Shown in pieces: positions 1 to 8,188 of a DNA stretch of 64,000 bases. Position 1 is the stretch's first letter. Each line of letters opens with the position of its first letter. Source of the DNA: an uncultured Lachnobacterium sp. GTDB lineage: Bacteria; Bacillota; Clostridia; Lachnospirales; Lachnospiraceae. The notes under the pieces were generated by a model. That model saw only the letters and a list, made by a program, of their open reading frames with translations. It made no database searches and was not told the DNA's origin. The translations under genes were made by a program, and so were the position numbers. The DNA is taken from NCBI GenBank assembly GCA_900546625.1, contig URDU01000003.1:62001-126000 (forward strand), read 5' to 3'.

Positions 1-2
1 TA

Positions 3-353
3 CTGGTGGCCAGGGTAAATGCTCTCCTTCGCAGGGCAAATAAGCTGGGCGAGGAGGCAGTAATAAGCGAGGCCGGTGGTATTGTGATGGACAAGACGGC
101 GCACACTGTAGCTATTGATGGCAAGGCTATTGAGCTTTCGGTAAAGGAATTTGAGCTTTTGGATTACTTTATGAGCAATCAGGGAATCGCTCTTACAAGG
201 GAGCGTATACTTGACAGCGTGTGGAGCTATGATTATTTTGGCGATGCGAGGACTATTGATACACATGTGAAGAAATTAAGAAGCAAGATGGGAGCTAAAG
301 GCGATTATATAAAGACTGTCTGGGGTGTTGGATATAAGTTTGAGATACAGTAA
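3..353 (+). CDS. OmpR/PhoB-family response regulator, 3' part only
   Basis: C-terminal winged-helix DNA-binding domain of a two-component response regulator; the receiver domain lies before the window. The reading frame is open from base 3, so the GTG at base 6 is internal and not the start. The linker LVARVNALLRR is the usual end of the receiver/linker region, and the Trans_reg_C fold follows, ending in the family pattern TIDTHVKKLRSKMG and the wing VWGVGYKFE. The histidine kinase begins 44 bases downstream and is presumably its partner. The target genes cannot be told from the sequence. Confidence 0.9.
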   Translation: MVARVNALLRRANKLGEEAVISEAGGIVMDKTAHTVAIDGKAIELSVKEFELLDYFMSNQGIALTRERILDSVWSYDYFGDARTIDTHVKKLRSKMGAKGDYIKTVWGVGYKFEIQ

Positions 354-397
354 GTGTTAAGCCGGGGAATAATAGATTTGGGACAAGAGGTGTCAGC

Positions 398-1873
398 ATG
401 AAAAAGAAAAAAACACTATCCACACAGCTTACGCTTGTGATTTCATTTATTGTACTTCTGATAGTAGGAGTGTTTTGGTTGGCCAATAACACACTGCTGG
501 AGAAGTATTATGTGTTTAACAAGGAAAAAGAGATGCTTGCTGTATACAAAATGGTGGACTCGGCTGCAAAAAATGACAAGCTGTCAGATGATGCGTTTGC
601 TGTAGCATTTGAAAAGAAATGTGTCGGCACCAATATAGATGCGGTTGTGTTCAACAAGTACGGTAAGGTCATTATTGAGGGAACCACTGACAATCAGGAA
701 ATATTTCAGCTGCTTTTGGAGGCGAGCATGTCGTCCTATTCGGCAGACTACAATAACCTGAATATGACAAGGCAGAAGGATAAAAGGCTGGGGACAGAGT
801 ATATCATCATAAATAACAGACTGATTGACGGTAACTTTGTATACATGAAGACACCACTTGAGAGTATTAAGGAGAGCGTATCCATATCGAACCGCTTTTT
901 TGCAATAGGCACAGTAGCTGCTATTGTTGTGGGAGTGTTTATGGCGTATATTGTTGCGCGCAACATGACCAAGCCGATAAGGAATATGACTGAGCTGTCG
1001 ACAAGGATGGCAAAGCTTGATTTTGATGCGAAATACATTGATACGGAAAACAGTGCAAAGGAGCTTTATGTGCTTGGTGAGCATATGAACGAGCTGTCGC
1101 AGACGCTTGAGCAGACCATCACAAGACTAAAGGTGGCAAACAATGAATTACAGCGTGATATAAAGAAAAAAGAAGAAATAGATGAGATGAGAAAGGAGTT
1201 TTTGTCAAATGTGTCACATGAGCTAAAGACTCCGCTTGCTCTAATTTCGGGCTACGCTGAGGGGCTCAAGGAGGTTGTAAACGACGATGATGAGAGCCGT
1301 AACTTCTACTGTGATGTCATCATGGACGAGACTGACAAGATGAACCGCATGGTTATGAAGCTTTTATCTCTCAATCATCTGGAGGATGGCAGTGATGTGC
1401 TTGAGATGACGAGGTTTGATTTGACACCGCTTGTCAGAGGGGTTATAGACTCATCTAAGCTTCTGGCACAGAAAAATGAGGCTGCAATTGAGTTTGACCG
1501 CACCGATTCCGTATATGTGAGCGGTGATATATACAAGATTGAAGAGGTTGTGACAAACTATATCAGCAATGCGATAAATCACTGCACAAGAGGTGGTACT
1601 ATCACTGTATCATACAGCATGTACAGCGACCGTGTGAGGGTCAGCGTGTTTAACACGGGAGAGCCGATACCTGATAAGGATATAGACAATATATGGAATA
1701 AGTTCTATAAGGTGGACAAGGCCAGAACAAGAGAATATGGCGGAAGCGGCATAGGACTGTCTATAGTAAAGGCCATTATGGAACTGCATCACAGAGGGTA
1801 TGGTGTCATAAATCACAAGGATGGTGTAGAATTCTGGTTTGAACTTGAGTTATTTATTGCAAACAATGAATAA
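398..1873 (+). CDS. Sensor histidine kinase (HAMP, HisKA, HATPase)
   Basis: Membrane sensor kinase of 491 residues, cognate to the response regulator just upstream. It has TM helix 1 at about residues 12-28, an extracytoplasmic sensor of about 135 residues, TM helix 2 at about 166-186, then HAMP and the H-box FLSNVSHELKTP with phospho-accepting His274. The N-box (NYISNAINHC) and the glycine-rich ATP lid near GGSGIGLSIVK are intact. The start follows an AGAGGTG ribosome-binding site. The signal sensed is unknown. The layout (short extracellular loop, HAMP) resembles cell-envelope stress kinases of Firmicutes, but that is only an inference. Confidence 0.92.
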   Translation: MKKKKTLSTQLTLVISFIVLLIVGVFWLANNTLLEKYYVFNKEKEMLAVYKMVDSAAKNDKLSDDAFAVAFEKKCVGTNIDAVVFNKYGKVIIEGTTDNQEIFQLLLEASMSSYSADYNNLNMTRQKDKRLGTEYIIINNRLIDGNFVYMKTPLESIKESVSISNRFFAIGTVAAIVVGVFMAYIVARNMTKPIRNMTELSTRMAKLDFDAKYIDTENSAKELYVLGEHMNELSQTLEQTITRLKVANNELQRDIKKKEEIDEMRKEFLSNVSHELKTPLALISGYAEGLKEVVNDDDESRNFYCDVIMDETDKMNRMVMKLLSLNHLEDGSDVLEMTRFDLTPLVRGVIDSSKLLAQKNEAAIEFDRTDSVYVSGDIYKIEEVVTNYISNAINHCTRGGTITVSYSMYSDRVRVSVFNTGEPIPDKDIDNIWNKFYKVDKARTREYGGSGIGLSIVKAIMELHHRGYGVINHKDGVEFWFELELFIANNE

Positions 1874-1932
1874 ATGTGTTACTATATGTATTATTAGGAT
1901 AAAAGTCATAGAATAAGAACGGGTTTATTGCA

Positions 1933-2658
1933 ATGATGGGAAGAAATATAAAAATGGCAGCTGTGGCATTTACAGCAATTATAACGCTGACAGGCTGCGG
2001 AACAAAATTATATGATATGACTGATGCTGAACAAAGCCTTATTGCGAATTATTCGGCATATGTTGTTGCAAAACACAATATATACCAGCAGGATGGCATG
2101 ACTAACGCTACGGAGAACCTTAAGGCGGAGGATACTGAGAAAGTGGACGAGGTGTCGCCTGATAATTCACATTCGCAGGATAATAAGACATCTGAGGCAG
2201 GAAATGACAAGAGCAGCAATTCGCAGAAAGAGCCCGCTGCCTCGCAGGAAAAGAAGGTGTCGCTTGCTGAGGCGACAGGCTACGGCAGCCTTGATATCAC
2301 ATATAATGGAGCTACTGAGTCGGATGTGTATAACGAGGGCTCATACTACTCTATGACGGCAGGAAGCGGTAATACTTTTGCGGTTATGAAATTTACTCTT
2401 AAAAATCCGACGGGTGAGGATATAAATGTTGATATGTTTGGCAATGCGAGGACATATAAGGCCACTTTCCCGGATGGAAAGGAATACACGGCTGAGGGCA
2501 CATTCCTTACGTATTCCCTTAATACCTTTCAGGGAACAGTAAAGGCAGGCGGTTCGGTTGATGTGGTGTTACTCTTCAAGATACCGCAGGGCACAGCATG
2601 TGACAACATCACGATGTCGGTTATAAAAGATAACGAAAAAAGTTTGATTGAATTATAA
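1933..2658 (+). CDS. Putative lipoprotein with a C-terminal Ig-like (DUF4352-like) domain
   Basis: Secreted lipoprotein of 241 residues. A short basic N-terminus and hydrophobic stretch end in the lipobox LTGC (Cys at about residue 22). A low-complexity linker rich in S, N, E and K spans about residues 60-110. The C-terminal ~120 residues look like the beta-sandwich of DUF4352/telokin-like domains (a KFTLKNPTGEDINV-type strand). It follows the two-component pair by 59 bases and could be part of that signalling unit. An internal ATG at 1954 is a possible alternative start, but it would remove the positive charges of the signal peptide. Function unknown. Confidence 0.75.
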   Translation: MMGRNIKMAAVAFTAIITLTGCGTKLYDMTDAEQSLIANYSAYVVAKHNIYQQDGMTNATENLKAEDTEKVDEVSPDNSHSQDNKTSEAGNDKSSNSQKEPAASQEKKVSLAEATGYGSLDITYNGATESDVYNEGSYYSMTAGSGNTFAVMKFTLKNPTGEDINVDMFGNARTYKATFPDGKEYTAEGTFLTYSLNTFQGTVKAGGSVDVVLLFKIPQGTACDNITMSVIKDNEKSLIEL

Positions 2659-2701
2659 AATATATGATATACTTAGATTACTAAGAGGCGGAGGTTGTAT
2701 T

Positions 2702-3601
2702 ATGGATACAAACATATTATTGGAGTCAGGAACAAACGAGCTTGAGGTGCTTGAATTTACGTTGGGAGACAATCATTACGGCATCAATGTTGCAAAGATC
2801 AGAGAAATTCTGCAATATATGCCGGTCACTCCTGTTCCGAATACTCATCCGAGTGTTGAGGGAATTTTTATGCCACGTGACACAATGATTACGGTTATCA
2901 ATTTAAAGAATTGTCTTAACCTGCCACAGACGGATGAAAAGGGATTGTTTATCATTACAAATTTCAACAAGCTCAATGTGGCATTTCATGTAGACCAGGT
3001 CATCGGCATACATCGCGTATCGTGGGAGAATATCATAAAGCCTGACGAGACACTGACGGGTGAACATGGCGGCACAGCTACGGGTGTTATCAAAATGAAT
3101 GACAGGCTGATAGTTATCCTTGATTTTGAGGCTATAGTAGCTTCTATCAGTCCACAGACAGGGCTTCGTGTCAACGACCTTGATGAGATGGAGGCAAGAG
3201 ACAGAAGTGATGCTACAATTCTTATTGCAGAGGATTCGGCTTTATTGTCAAAGCTCATCACTGAGTGTCTTAAGAAGTCCGGATATACCAATCTCATCGT
3301 GGAAGAGAATGGTCAGGAGGCCTGGGATGAGATAAAGGCTATGCAGGAAAAGGGCGATATTACAAAGCATCTTGACTGCATTATAACTGATATAGAGATG
3401 CCGCTCATGGATGGACACAGACTCACAAAGCTTGTAAAGTCGGATGCAGAGCTTAGAGATATACCGGTTATCATATTCTCTTCACTGGTAAACGAAGAGA
3501 TGAGGAAAAAGGGCGAACAGCTCGGAGCAGACGCACAGCTTACAAAGCCTGAAATCGGAAAGCTTGTAGATGCGATTGACAAGTTGCTTAATAAAGCATA
3601 A
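2702..3601 (+). CDS. cheV: CheV-type chemotaxis coupling protein (CheW + receiver)
   Basis: Chemotaxis scaffold linking receptors to the CheA kinase, with a phosphorylatable adaptation domain. The N-terminal ~150 residues are a CheW domain (LEFTLGDNHYGINVAKIREI pattern). The C-terminal ~120 residues are a receiver domain with the acidic pair in IAEDS, the phospho-Asp in IITDIEMP and the switch Lys in TKPE. I chose the ATG at 2702 because it sits behind AGGCGGAGG; the frame runs 18 codons further up without a ribosome-binding site. It implies a motile organism. The length of 299 residues is normal for CheV. Confidence 0.92.
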   Translation: MDTNILLESGTNELEVLEFTLGDNHYGINVAKIREILQYMPVTPVPNTHPSVEGIFMPRDTMITVINLKNCLNLPQTDEKGLFIITNFNKLNVAFHVDQVIGIHRVSWENIIKPDETLTGEHGGTATGVIKMNDRLIVILDFEAIVASISPQTGLRVNDLDEMEARDRSDATILIAEDSALLSKLITECLKKSGYTNLIVEENGQEAWDEIKAMQEKGDITKHLDCIITDIEMPLMDGHRLTKLVKSDAELRDIPVIIFSSLVNEEMRKKGEQLGADAQLTKPEIGKLVDAIDKLLNKA

Positions 3602-3672
3602 TATATTTAGATACAAGGGGGGTGTGGCTTGTTTAGCTGCACCCTTTAATGGATTATAGATGGAGAATACTA

Positions 3673-5196
3673 ATGAGCGATAAATCGACAGAAAACTATC
3701 TGGACAATTTGCTGGATTCAATGAACAAGCTGCAGGATACAGATACGAAGATGTCTGAGGCTGATCAGGATGAGTTCCTTAAAAAGTTTGAGGATGAGCT
3801 TGAAAACGAGACATATGATGAGTATCTGTCAAGCTTTGAAAAGGAGCTTGATAGAGAAAATGAGCAGGCCAAGGGGCAGGCTCTTAATGTACAGACTCCG
3901 GCTCCTGATGACAAGGATGCTTCACTTGATGATATGCTCACTGAGTTTGACCGAAGGATGAAGGAAGAGGAGACTCAGGGAGATGATCAGGAAAACAAAG
4001 CAGACGATAATCTAAGCGATGCGGTACTTAATTTTACACCGGCAGATTCCAAGATAGAGACGATGGATACAAATATGCCGGAAATGGCTGAGGATTCAAA
4101 GCAGGAGGCTTTGGAGAGTATAATAACAAATGAACCTCAGATGGTTGAAGAAATAGGTGAGCCTGATCTGGCAGGAAATGCATCAAAGGATATACTTGAT
4201 ATACTCGATAGTGATGGTTTGGATAATATCGGTGATCTGCTTGAAGGAAAAACCGATGAGACAGGGAATGATATAGATGATTATGCAAGCCGTCAGATGA
4301 AGGTACATGAGCCGACTGATGGAGAGCTTGATGCGCAAGGTACCGCAAAAAAGAGCCTTTTTAAAAAAATAATATCATTTTTTACAAAAGAGCCACAGTC
4401 AGATGACGTTACAGATACACAGGGCACGGCGGATGGTATAGAAACTGACGCACAGATGCTCTCGGATGAGAATAAACAGATACTTGAAGCGCTGGATGCT
4501 AACGGAGAGCCAAACAAAGCATCGGATAAGTCTAAGAAGGGCAAAAAGCCTAAAAAAGAAAAGAAGCCTAAAAAAGAAAAAAAGCCAAAGGCTCCAAAGG
4601 AAAAGAAGGAGCGCATTGGATGGGAGAAGGGACCTAAGCTTCCTAAGGGGCCTGTTATAGTAATCTGGGTATTTGTTATGTCGATAGTTGTGTTTGTTCT
4701 CATATGTACCTTTTTGCTCGGAAACAACTCCAAGGTGACTGATGCTCAGAATACGTACAATCAGGCAATAGCTGATCTGGGACAGAATAAAGCTGATTCA
4801 ATAGAGCTGTATACAAAGGCATACAGCAGGCTGAGCGGCTTGAAGCTTTCGGGTGACGACGAGAAGCTGTACAATAAGCTGTCGGTGCTTGCTGCAGTGT
4901 CAGGCAAGTATGATGCCTATAAGAGCTTTAGCGATTCCGGTTATGTAACCATGGCGGCGGATTCCTTGGTATGTGCGGCAGGTCGATGTGCTGTAAATGC
5001 AGACAATGCAAAGGAATACGGATGTGAGCTGCAGCTTGAGCAGCTTAAAAACATTATTTCTGATACCTTGAGCAGTCAGTATGGCTTATCATACGATGAT
5101 GCCATTGCTCTGTATAATATAGATGATAGAGATGACTATACACTGGCACTGACACAGAAACTAAATGAATTAGGCATTAAAGAGGAGACTGAATAA
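3673..5196 (+). CDS. Acidic/lysine-rich single-pass membrane protein of unknown function
   Basis: I do not recognise this family. From the ATG at 3673 (behind TGGAGA) it has about 507 residues; an in-frame ATG at 3649 is less likely. The first ~290 residues are acidic, probably disordered, with repeated DD/EE clusters. Then comes a very basic segment at about residues 290-320 built on near-tandem KKPKKEK units. One TM helix follows at about residues 329-352. The ~150-residue C-terminal domain is mostly helical, with TPR-like spacing of short helices. It ends one base before hisH, so it is probably co-transcribed with hisHF, with no obvious functional link. Confidence 0.8.
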   Translation: MSDKSTENYLDNLLDSMNKLQDTDTKMSEADQDEFLKKFEDELENETYDEYLSSFEKELDRENEQAKGQALNVQTPAPDDKDASLDDMLTEFDRRMKEEETQGDDQENKADDNLSDAVLNFTPADSKIETMDTNMPEMAEDSKQEALESIITNEPQMVEEIGEPDLAGNASKDILDILDSDGLDNIGDLLEGKTDETGNDIDDYASRQMKVHEPTDGELDAQGTAKKSLFKKIISFFTKEPQSDDVTDTQGTADGIETDAQMLSDENKQILEALDANGEPNKASDKSKKGKKPKKEKKPKKEKKPKAPKEKKERIGWEKGPKLPKGPVIVIWVFVMSIVVFVLICTFLLGNNSKVTDAQNTYNQAIADLGQNKADSIELYTKAYSRLSGLKLSGDDEKLYNKLSVLAAVSGKYDAYKSFSDSGYVTMAADSLVCAAGRCAVNADNAKEYGCELQLEQLKNIISDTLSSQYGLSYDDAIALYNIDDRDDYTLALTQKLNELGIKEETE

Positions 5197-5197
5197 T

Positions 5198-5812
5198 ATG
5201 ATAGCAATCATCGATTATGGAGCAGGCAACTTGCGAAGCGTACAAAAGGCTCTTACAGCGATAGGCGAGGCGAGTATTGTGACCAGAGACAGGCATGAGA
5301 TTTTAAATGCCGACAAGGTAATACTTCCGGGAGTCGGAGCTTTTGGAGATGCAATGGATTCGCTTAAAAAATATGAGCTGGACAAGGTGATTCACGAGGT
5401 CTGCGACATGGATAAGCCGTTTCTTGGCATATGCTTAGGTCTTCAGCTGTTATTTGAGGGAAGCGATGAGAGTCAGGGTGTTGAGGGACTTCATGTGCTT
5501 GACGGACAGATACTTCGCATTCCGGATAAGGAAGGGCTTAAAATACCTCACATAGGCTGGAATTCACTTGATTTACAGAACAACGGCAGGCTGTTTAAGG
5601 GTCTTTCGCAGCATCCATATGTATATTTCGTGCATTCGTACTATCTGAAAGCGGCTGATGAGGCAATTGTCAAAGCAACGACAGAGTACAGCACACATAT
5701 TCATGCGTCCGTTGAGAAAAATAATGTGTTCGCCTGCCAGTTCCATCCGGAGAAGAGCAGCACAGTCGGACTTTCAATACTTAAAAATTTTGCAGGGATA
5801 GGGGAGGCATAA
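5198..5812 (+). CDS. hisH: Imidazole glycerol phosphate synthase, glutaminase subunit HisH
   Basis: Class-I glutamine amidotransferase that supplies ammonia to HisF for the fifth step of histidine synthesis (formation of IGP and AICAR). The nucleophile lies in [10 protein letters not shown] and the catalytic His-Glu pair in CQFHPEKSS. The 204-residue length is normal. The gene ends one base before hisF, so the two subunits are translationally coupled. The rest of the his operon is not in this window, but the 3' end of a histidinol phosphatase lies at its far right edge. Confidence 0.97.
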   Translation: MIAIIDYGAGNLRSVQKALTAIGEASIVTRDRHEILNADKVILPGVGAFGDAMDSLKKYELDKVIHEVCDMDKPFLGICLGLQLLFEGSDESQGVEGLHVLDGQILRIPDKEGLKIPHIGWNSLDLQNNGRLFKGLSQHPYVYFVHSYYLKAADEAIVKATTEYSTHIHASVEKNNVFACQFHPEKSSTVGLSILKNFAGIGEA

Positions 5813-5813
5813 T

Positions 5814-6575
5814 ATGTTTACGAAGAGAATAATCCCATGTCTGGATGTAAATAACGGACGTGTTGTGAAGGGCATAAACTTTGTTAATTTAAGAGATGCA
5901 GGTGACCCTGTTGAAATTGCGGCTGCGTATGATAAGGCAGGCGCAGATGAGGTGGTTTTTCTGGATATCACAGCGTCAAGTGACAACAGAAATACTGTTG
6001 TGGATATGGTCAGAAAGGTTGCTGAAAAGGTGTTTATACCGTTCACGGTGGGCGGCGGCATCAGAACAGTCGATGATTTTAAGGCACTGCTTAGAGAGGG
6101 GGCAGACAAGATTTCAATAAATTCAAGTGCTATAAATACACCGCGGCTTATCAGCGATGCTGCGGATAAGTTTGGAAGTCAGTGTGTGGTTGTGGCAATC
6201 GATGCAAGACGCCGTGCTGACGGAAGCGGCTGGAATGTATACAAGAACGGAGGCCGCATAGATACAGGTCTTGATGCCATTGAGTGGGCAATTAAGGCAA
6301 ATGAGCTTGGAGCGGGGGAGATACTTCTTACAAGCATGGACTGTGACGGCACAAAGGATGGCTACGATATCGAGCTCACAAGGCTTATTGCCGATAATGT
6401 TTCGGTTCCGGTTATCGCATCGGGCGGAGCAGGTACAAAGGAGCATTTTTATGAGGCCCTGACAGAGGGAAAGGCAGATGCCGCGCTTGCAGCTTCACTT
6501 TTCCACTACAAGGAGCTTGAAATTATGGATTTAAAGAATTATCTGGCAGATAAAGGTGTGTCGGTCAGAAGATAG
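5814..6575 (+). CDS. hisF: Imidazole glycerol phosphate synthase, cyclase subunit HisF
   Basis: TIM-barrel cyclase partner of HisH. It converts PRFAR plus ammonia into imidazole glycerol phosphate and AICAR. The N-terminal [14 protein letters not shown] holds the catalytic Asp, and the phosphate-binding GGGIRT and [11 protein letters not shown] loops are intact. It has 253 residues, as expected. An AGGGGAGG ribosome-binding site lies within the end of hisH. ung follows after 17 bases and is probably in the same transcript. Confidence 0.97.
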   Translation: MFTKRIIPCLDVNNGRVVKGINFVNLRDAGDPVEIAAAYDKAGADEVVFLDITASSDNRNTVVDMVRKVAEKVFIPFTVGGGIRTVDDFKALLREGADKISINSSAINTPRLISDAADKFGSQCVVVAIDARRRADGSGWNVYKNGGRIDTGLDAIEWAIKANELGAGEILLTSMDCDGTKDGYDIELTRLIADNVSVPVIASGGAGTKEHFYEALTEGKADAALAASLFHYKELEIMDLKNYLADKGVSVRR

Positions 6576-6592
6576 GCGGGTAGATAAAGATT

Positions 6593-7270
6593 ATGAGTAT
6601 GCTTGACGGTGAGTGGGCAAAGGCTGTGGGAGCCGAGTTTAAAAAACCGTATTACAGGGATTTGTACAATTTCGTGAGAGACGAATATGCCACACATGTG
6701 GTATATCCTCCGGCAGATGACATATTTAATGCCATGCATTTTACACCACTTGACAAGGTAAAGGTGCTCATCCTCGGGCAGGATCCGTACCACAATGTCA
6801 ATCAGGCGCATGGACTGTCGTTTTCGGTGCTTCCGTCTCAGAAGGATATTCCGCCATCACTGCAGAATATCTACAAGGAGCTTAACGACGATCTGGGCTG
6901 CGATATCCCGAATAATGGATACCTGAAGAAATGGGCTGACCAGGGAGTTTTGCTTTTGAATACAGTGCTCACCGTTAGGGCTCATCAGGCCAACTCACAT
7001 CAGGGGCGCGGCTGGGAGAAGTTTACGGATGCAATCATAGAGGCTGTAAATGAGCAGGACAGACCTATAGTGTATATGCTCTGGGGACGTCCGGCGCAGT
7101 CAAAGATTCCTATGCTTACAAATCCAAAGCATCTGATATTGACAGCACCGCATCCGAGCCCGCTGTCGGCTTACAGAGGTTTTTTTGGCTGTAAGCATTT
7201 TAGTAAAGCCAATGAGTTTCTTAAGGAGCATGGAGTGGAGCCTGTTGACTGGCAGATAGAGGATATATAA
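6593..7270 (+). CDS. ung: Uracil-DNA glycosylase, family 1
   Basis: Removes uracil from DNA to start base-excision repair. The water-activating motif LILGQDPYHN and the leucine-loop motif HPSPLSAYRGFFG, with its catalytic His, are both present. It has 225 residues, typical of bacterial Ung. The ribosome-binding site is weak (GGCGGG is rather far upstream), so the second ATG, two codons in, is a possible start. It is the last gene of the run transcribed rightward from hisH; the next gene has its own consensus promoter. Confidence 0.96.
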   Translation: MSMLDGEWAKAVGAEFKKPYYRDLYNFVRDEYATHVVYPPADDIFNAMHFTPLDKVKVLILGQDPYHNVNQAHGLSFSVLPSQKDIPPSLQNIYKELNDDLGCDIPNNGYLKKWADQGVLLLNTVLTVRAHQANSHQGRGWEKFTDAIIEAVNEQDRPIVYMLWGRPAQSKIPMLTNPKHLILTAPHPSPLSAYRGFFGCKHFSKANEFLKEHGVEPVDWQIEDI

Positions 7271-7297
7271 AGGACGACAATACCGGCAGATATTATC

Positions 7298-7326
7298 TTG
7301 ACATAAATTGGAAAAGCGTCTATATT
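7298..7326 (+). promoter_or_regulatory. Sigma-A promoter of the FliD-like gene
   Basis: TTGACA at 7298-7303, a 17-base spacer, then TATATT at 7321-7326. Transcription should begin near 7333, leaving a leader of about 45 bases with AAAGGAGTGAT before the ATG at 7377. Confidence 0.8.
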
Positions 7327-7376
7327 AAAAATATATAGAAGGTAACGGATTACATATTTATCAAAGGAGTGATACT

Positions 7377-8096
7377 ATGAGAGGAATAGGAATGTGGGAT
7401 TCATCATCCATATCCACACTGTTTTCCGGCGTAGGCAGCAGTAGAAGCAGCAATGCAGCGTCTTCTTTTATAGCCAATATGGATATGACTACATATAGTG
7501 GTATTAGAAGTGGCAGCTATTTCAAGCTTCTTAAGTCGTATTATGGAAATAACCTTAATTCGAAGGCCCAGTCGCTTGTGTCATCATCTGTTTCTACATC
7601 TAAGGATTCAGCGAAGACACTTGCGTCCATCGAGTCTGAGGCAGAGGATATGGTAAAGTCAGCGCAGGCTCTTTACAAAAACAGCGGCAAGGACGATACA
7701 GATGCTACGTACAAGAAGGTGTCGGCTTTTGTGTCTGATTACAACAGTCTCATAAAGGCTGCGGACGATTCCGAGACAAAGCAGATTTCGAGAAATCTTG
7801 AGTCACTGAAATCACTTACAGATGTCAATGCAAAGTCGCTTGCGAAGGTTGGAATCACAGTGGATTCCAAGTCCGGAAAGCTGTCTGTGGACGAGGATAC
7901 CTTTAAAAAGGCTGATTCGACCAAGGTTGATGCGCTTTTTAAGGGAAACGGCTCTTATGCTTACGCAGTGGCAAGCAAGGCTTCAATGCTTGAGTATGCC
8001 GCAAAGAATGAGTCAGAAAAGACTAACACGTATGGCGCCGATGGAAGGTATACACAGGCCTACAACAGTGGATATAATTATAATATGTTTTTATAG
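7377..8096 (+). CDS. FliD-like small protein (flagellar cap C-terminal-like segment)
   Basis: A 239-residue Ser/Thr/Lys-rich protein without signal peptide or TM helix. The stretch from about residue 118 (FVSDYNSLIK) through the pattern LAKVGITVDSKSGKLSVDE resembles the C-terminal region of FliD (hook-associated protein 2). It ends in an aromatic tail with YNSGYNYN. It is about half the length of FliD, and no other flagellar gene is nearby. It could be an exported filament-associated protein of motile Lachnospiraceae or a cytoplasmic relative. The gene is monocistronic, with its own promoter and a terminator shared with the convergent ABC-F gene. Confidence 0.55.
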   Translation: MRGIGMWDSSSISTLFSGVGSSRSSNAASSFIANMDMTTYSGIRSGSYFKLLKSYYGNNLNSKAQSLVSSSVSTSKDSAKTLASIESEAEDMVKSAQALYKNSGKDDTDATYKKVSAFVSDYNSLIKAADDSETKQISRNLESLKSLTDVNAKSLAKVGITVDSKSGKLSVDEDTFKKADSTKVDALFKGNGSYAYAVASKASMLEYAAKNESEKTNTYGADGRYTQAYNSGYNYNMFL

Positions 8097-8141
8097 TCAA
8101 AGAAAGGCTGGGAATCCCCAATCTCGCTTTCGGCTTAATAA

Positions 8142-8175
8142 AAAGAAGCATCCCGGTTTTGGGATGCTTCTTTTT
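8142..8175. terminator. Bidirectional terminator
   Basis: Perfect stem GAAGCATCCC (8145-8154) with GGGATGCTTC (8161-8170) around a 6-base loop, flanked by A-runs on the left and T-runs on the right. It works in both directions between two convergent genes. Confidence 0.92.
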
Positions 8176-8188
8176 AATTAATTAGCGT

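Noticed and set aside
584..1084. 166-codon minus-strand ORF
   Set aside because: Lies fully inside the histidine kinase gene, has no ribosome-binding site and no recognisable protein pattern; a shadow frame.
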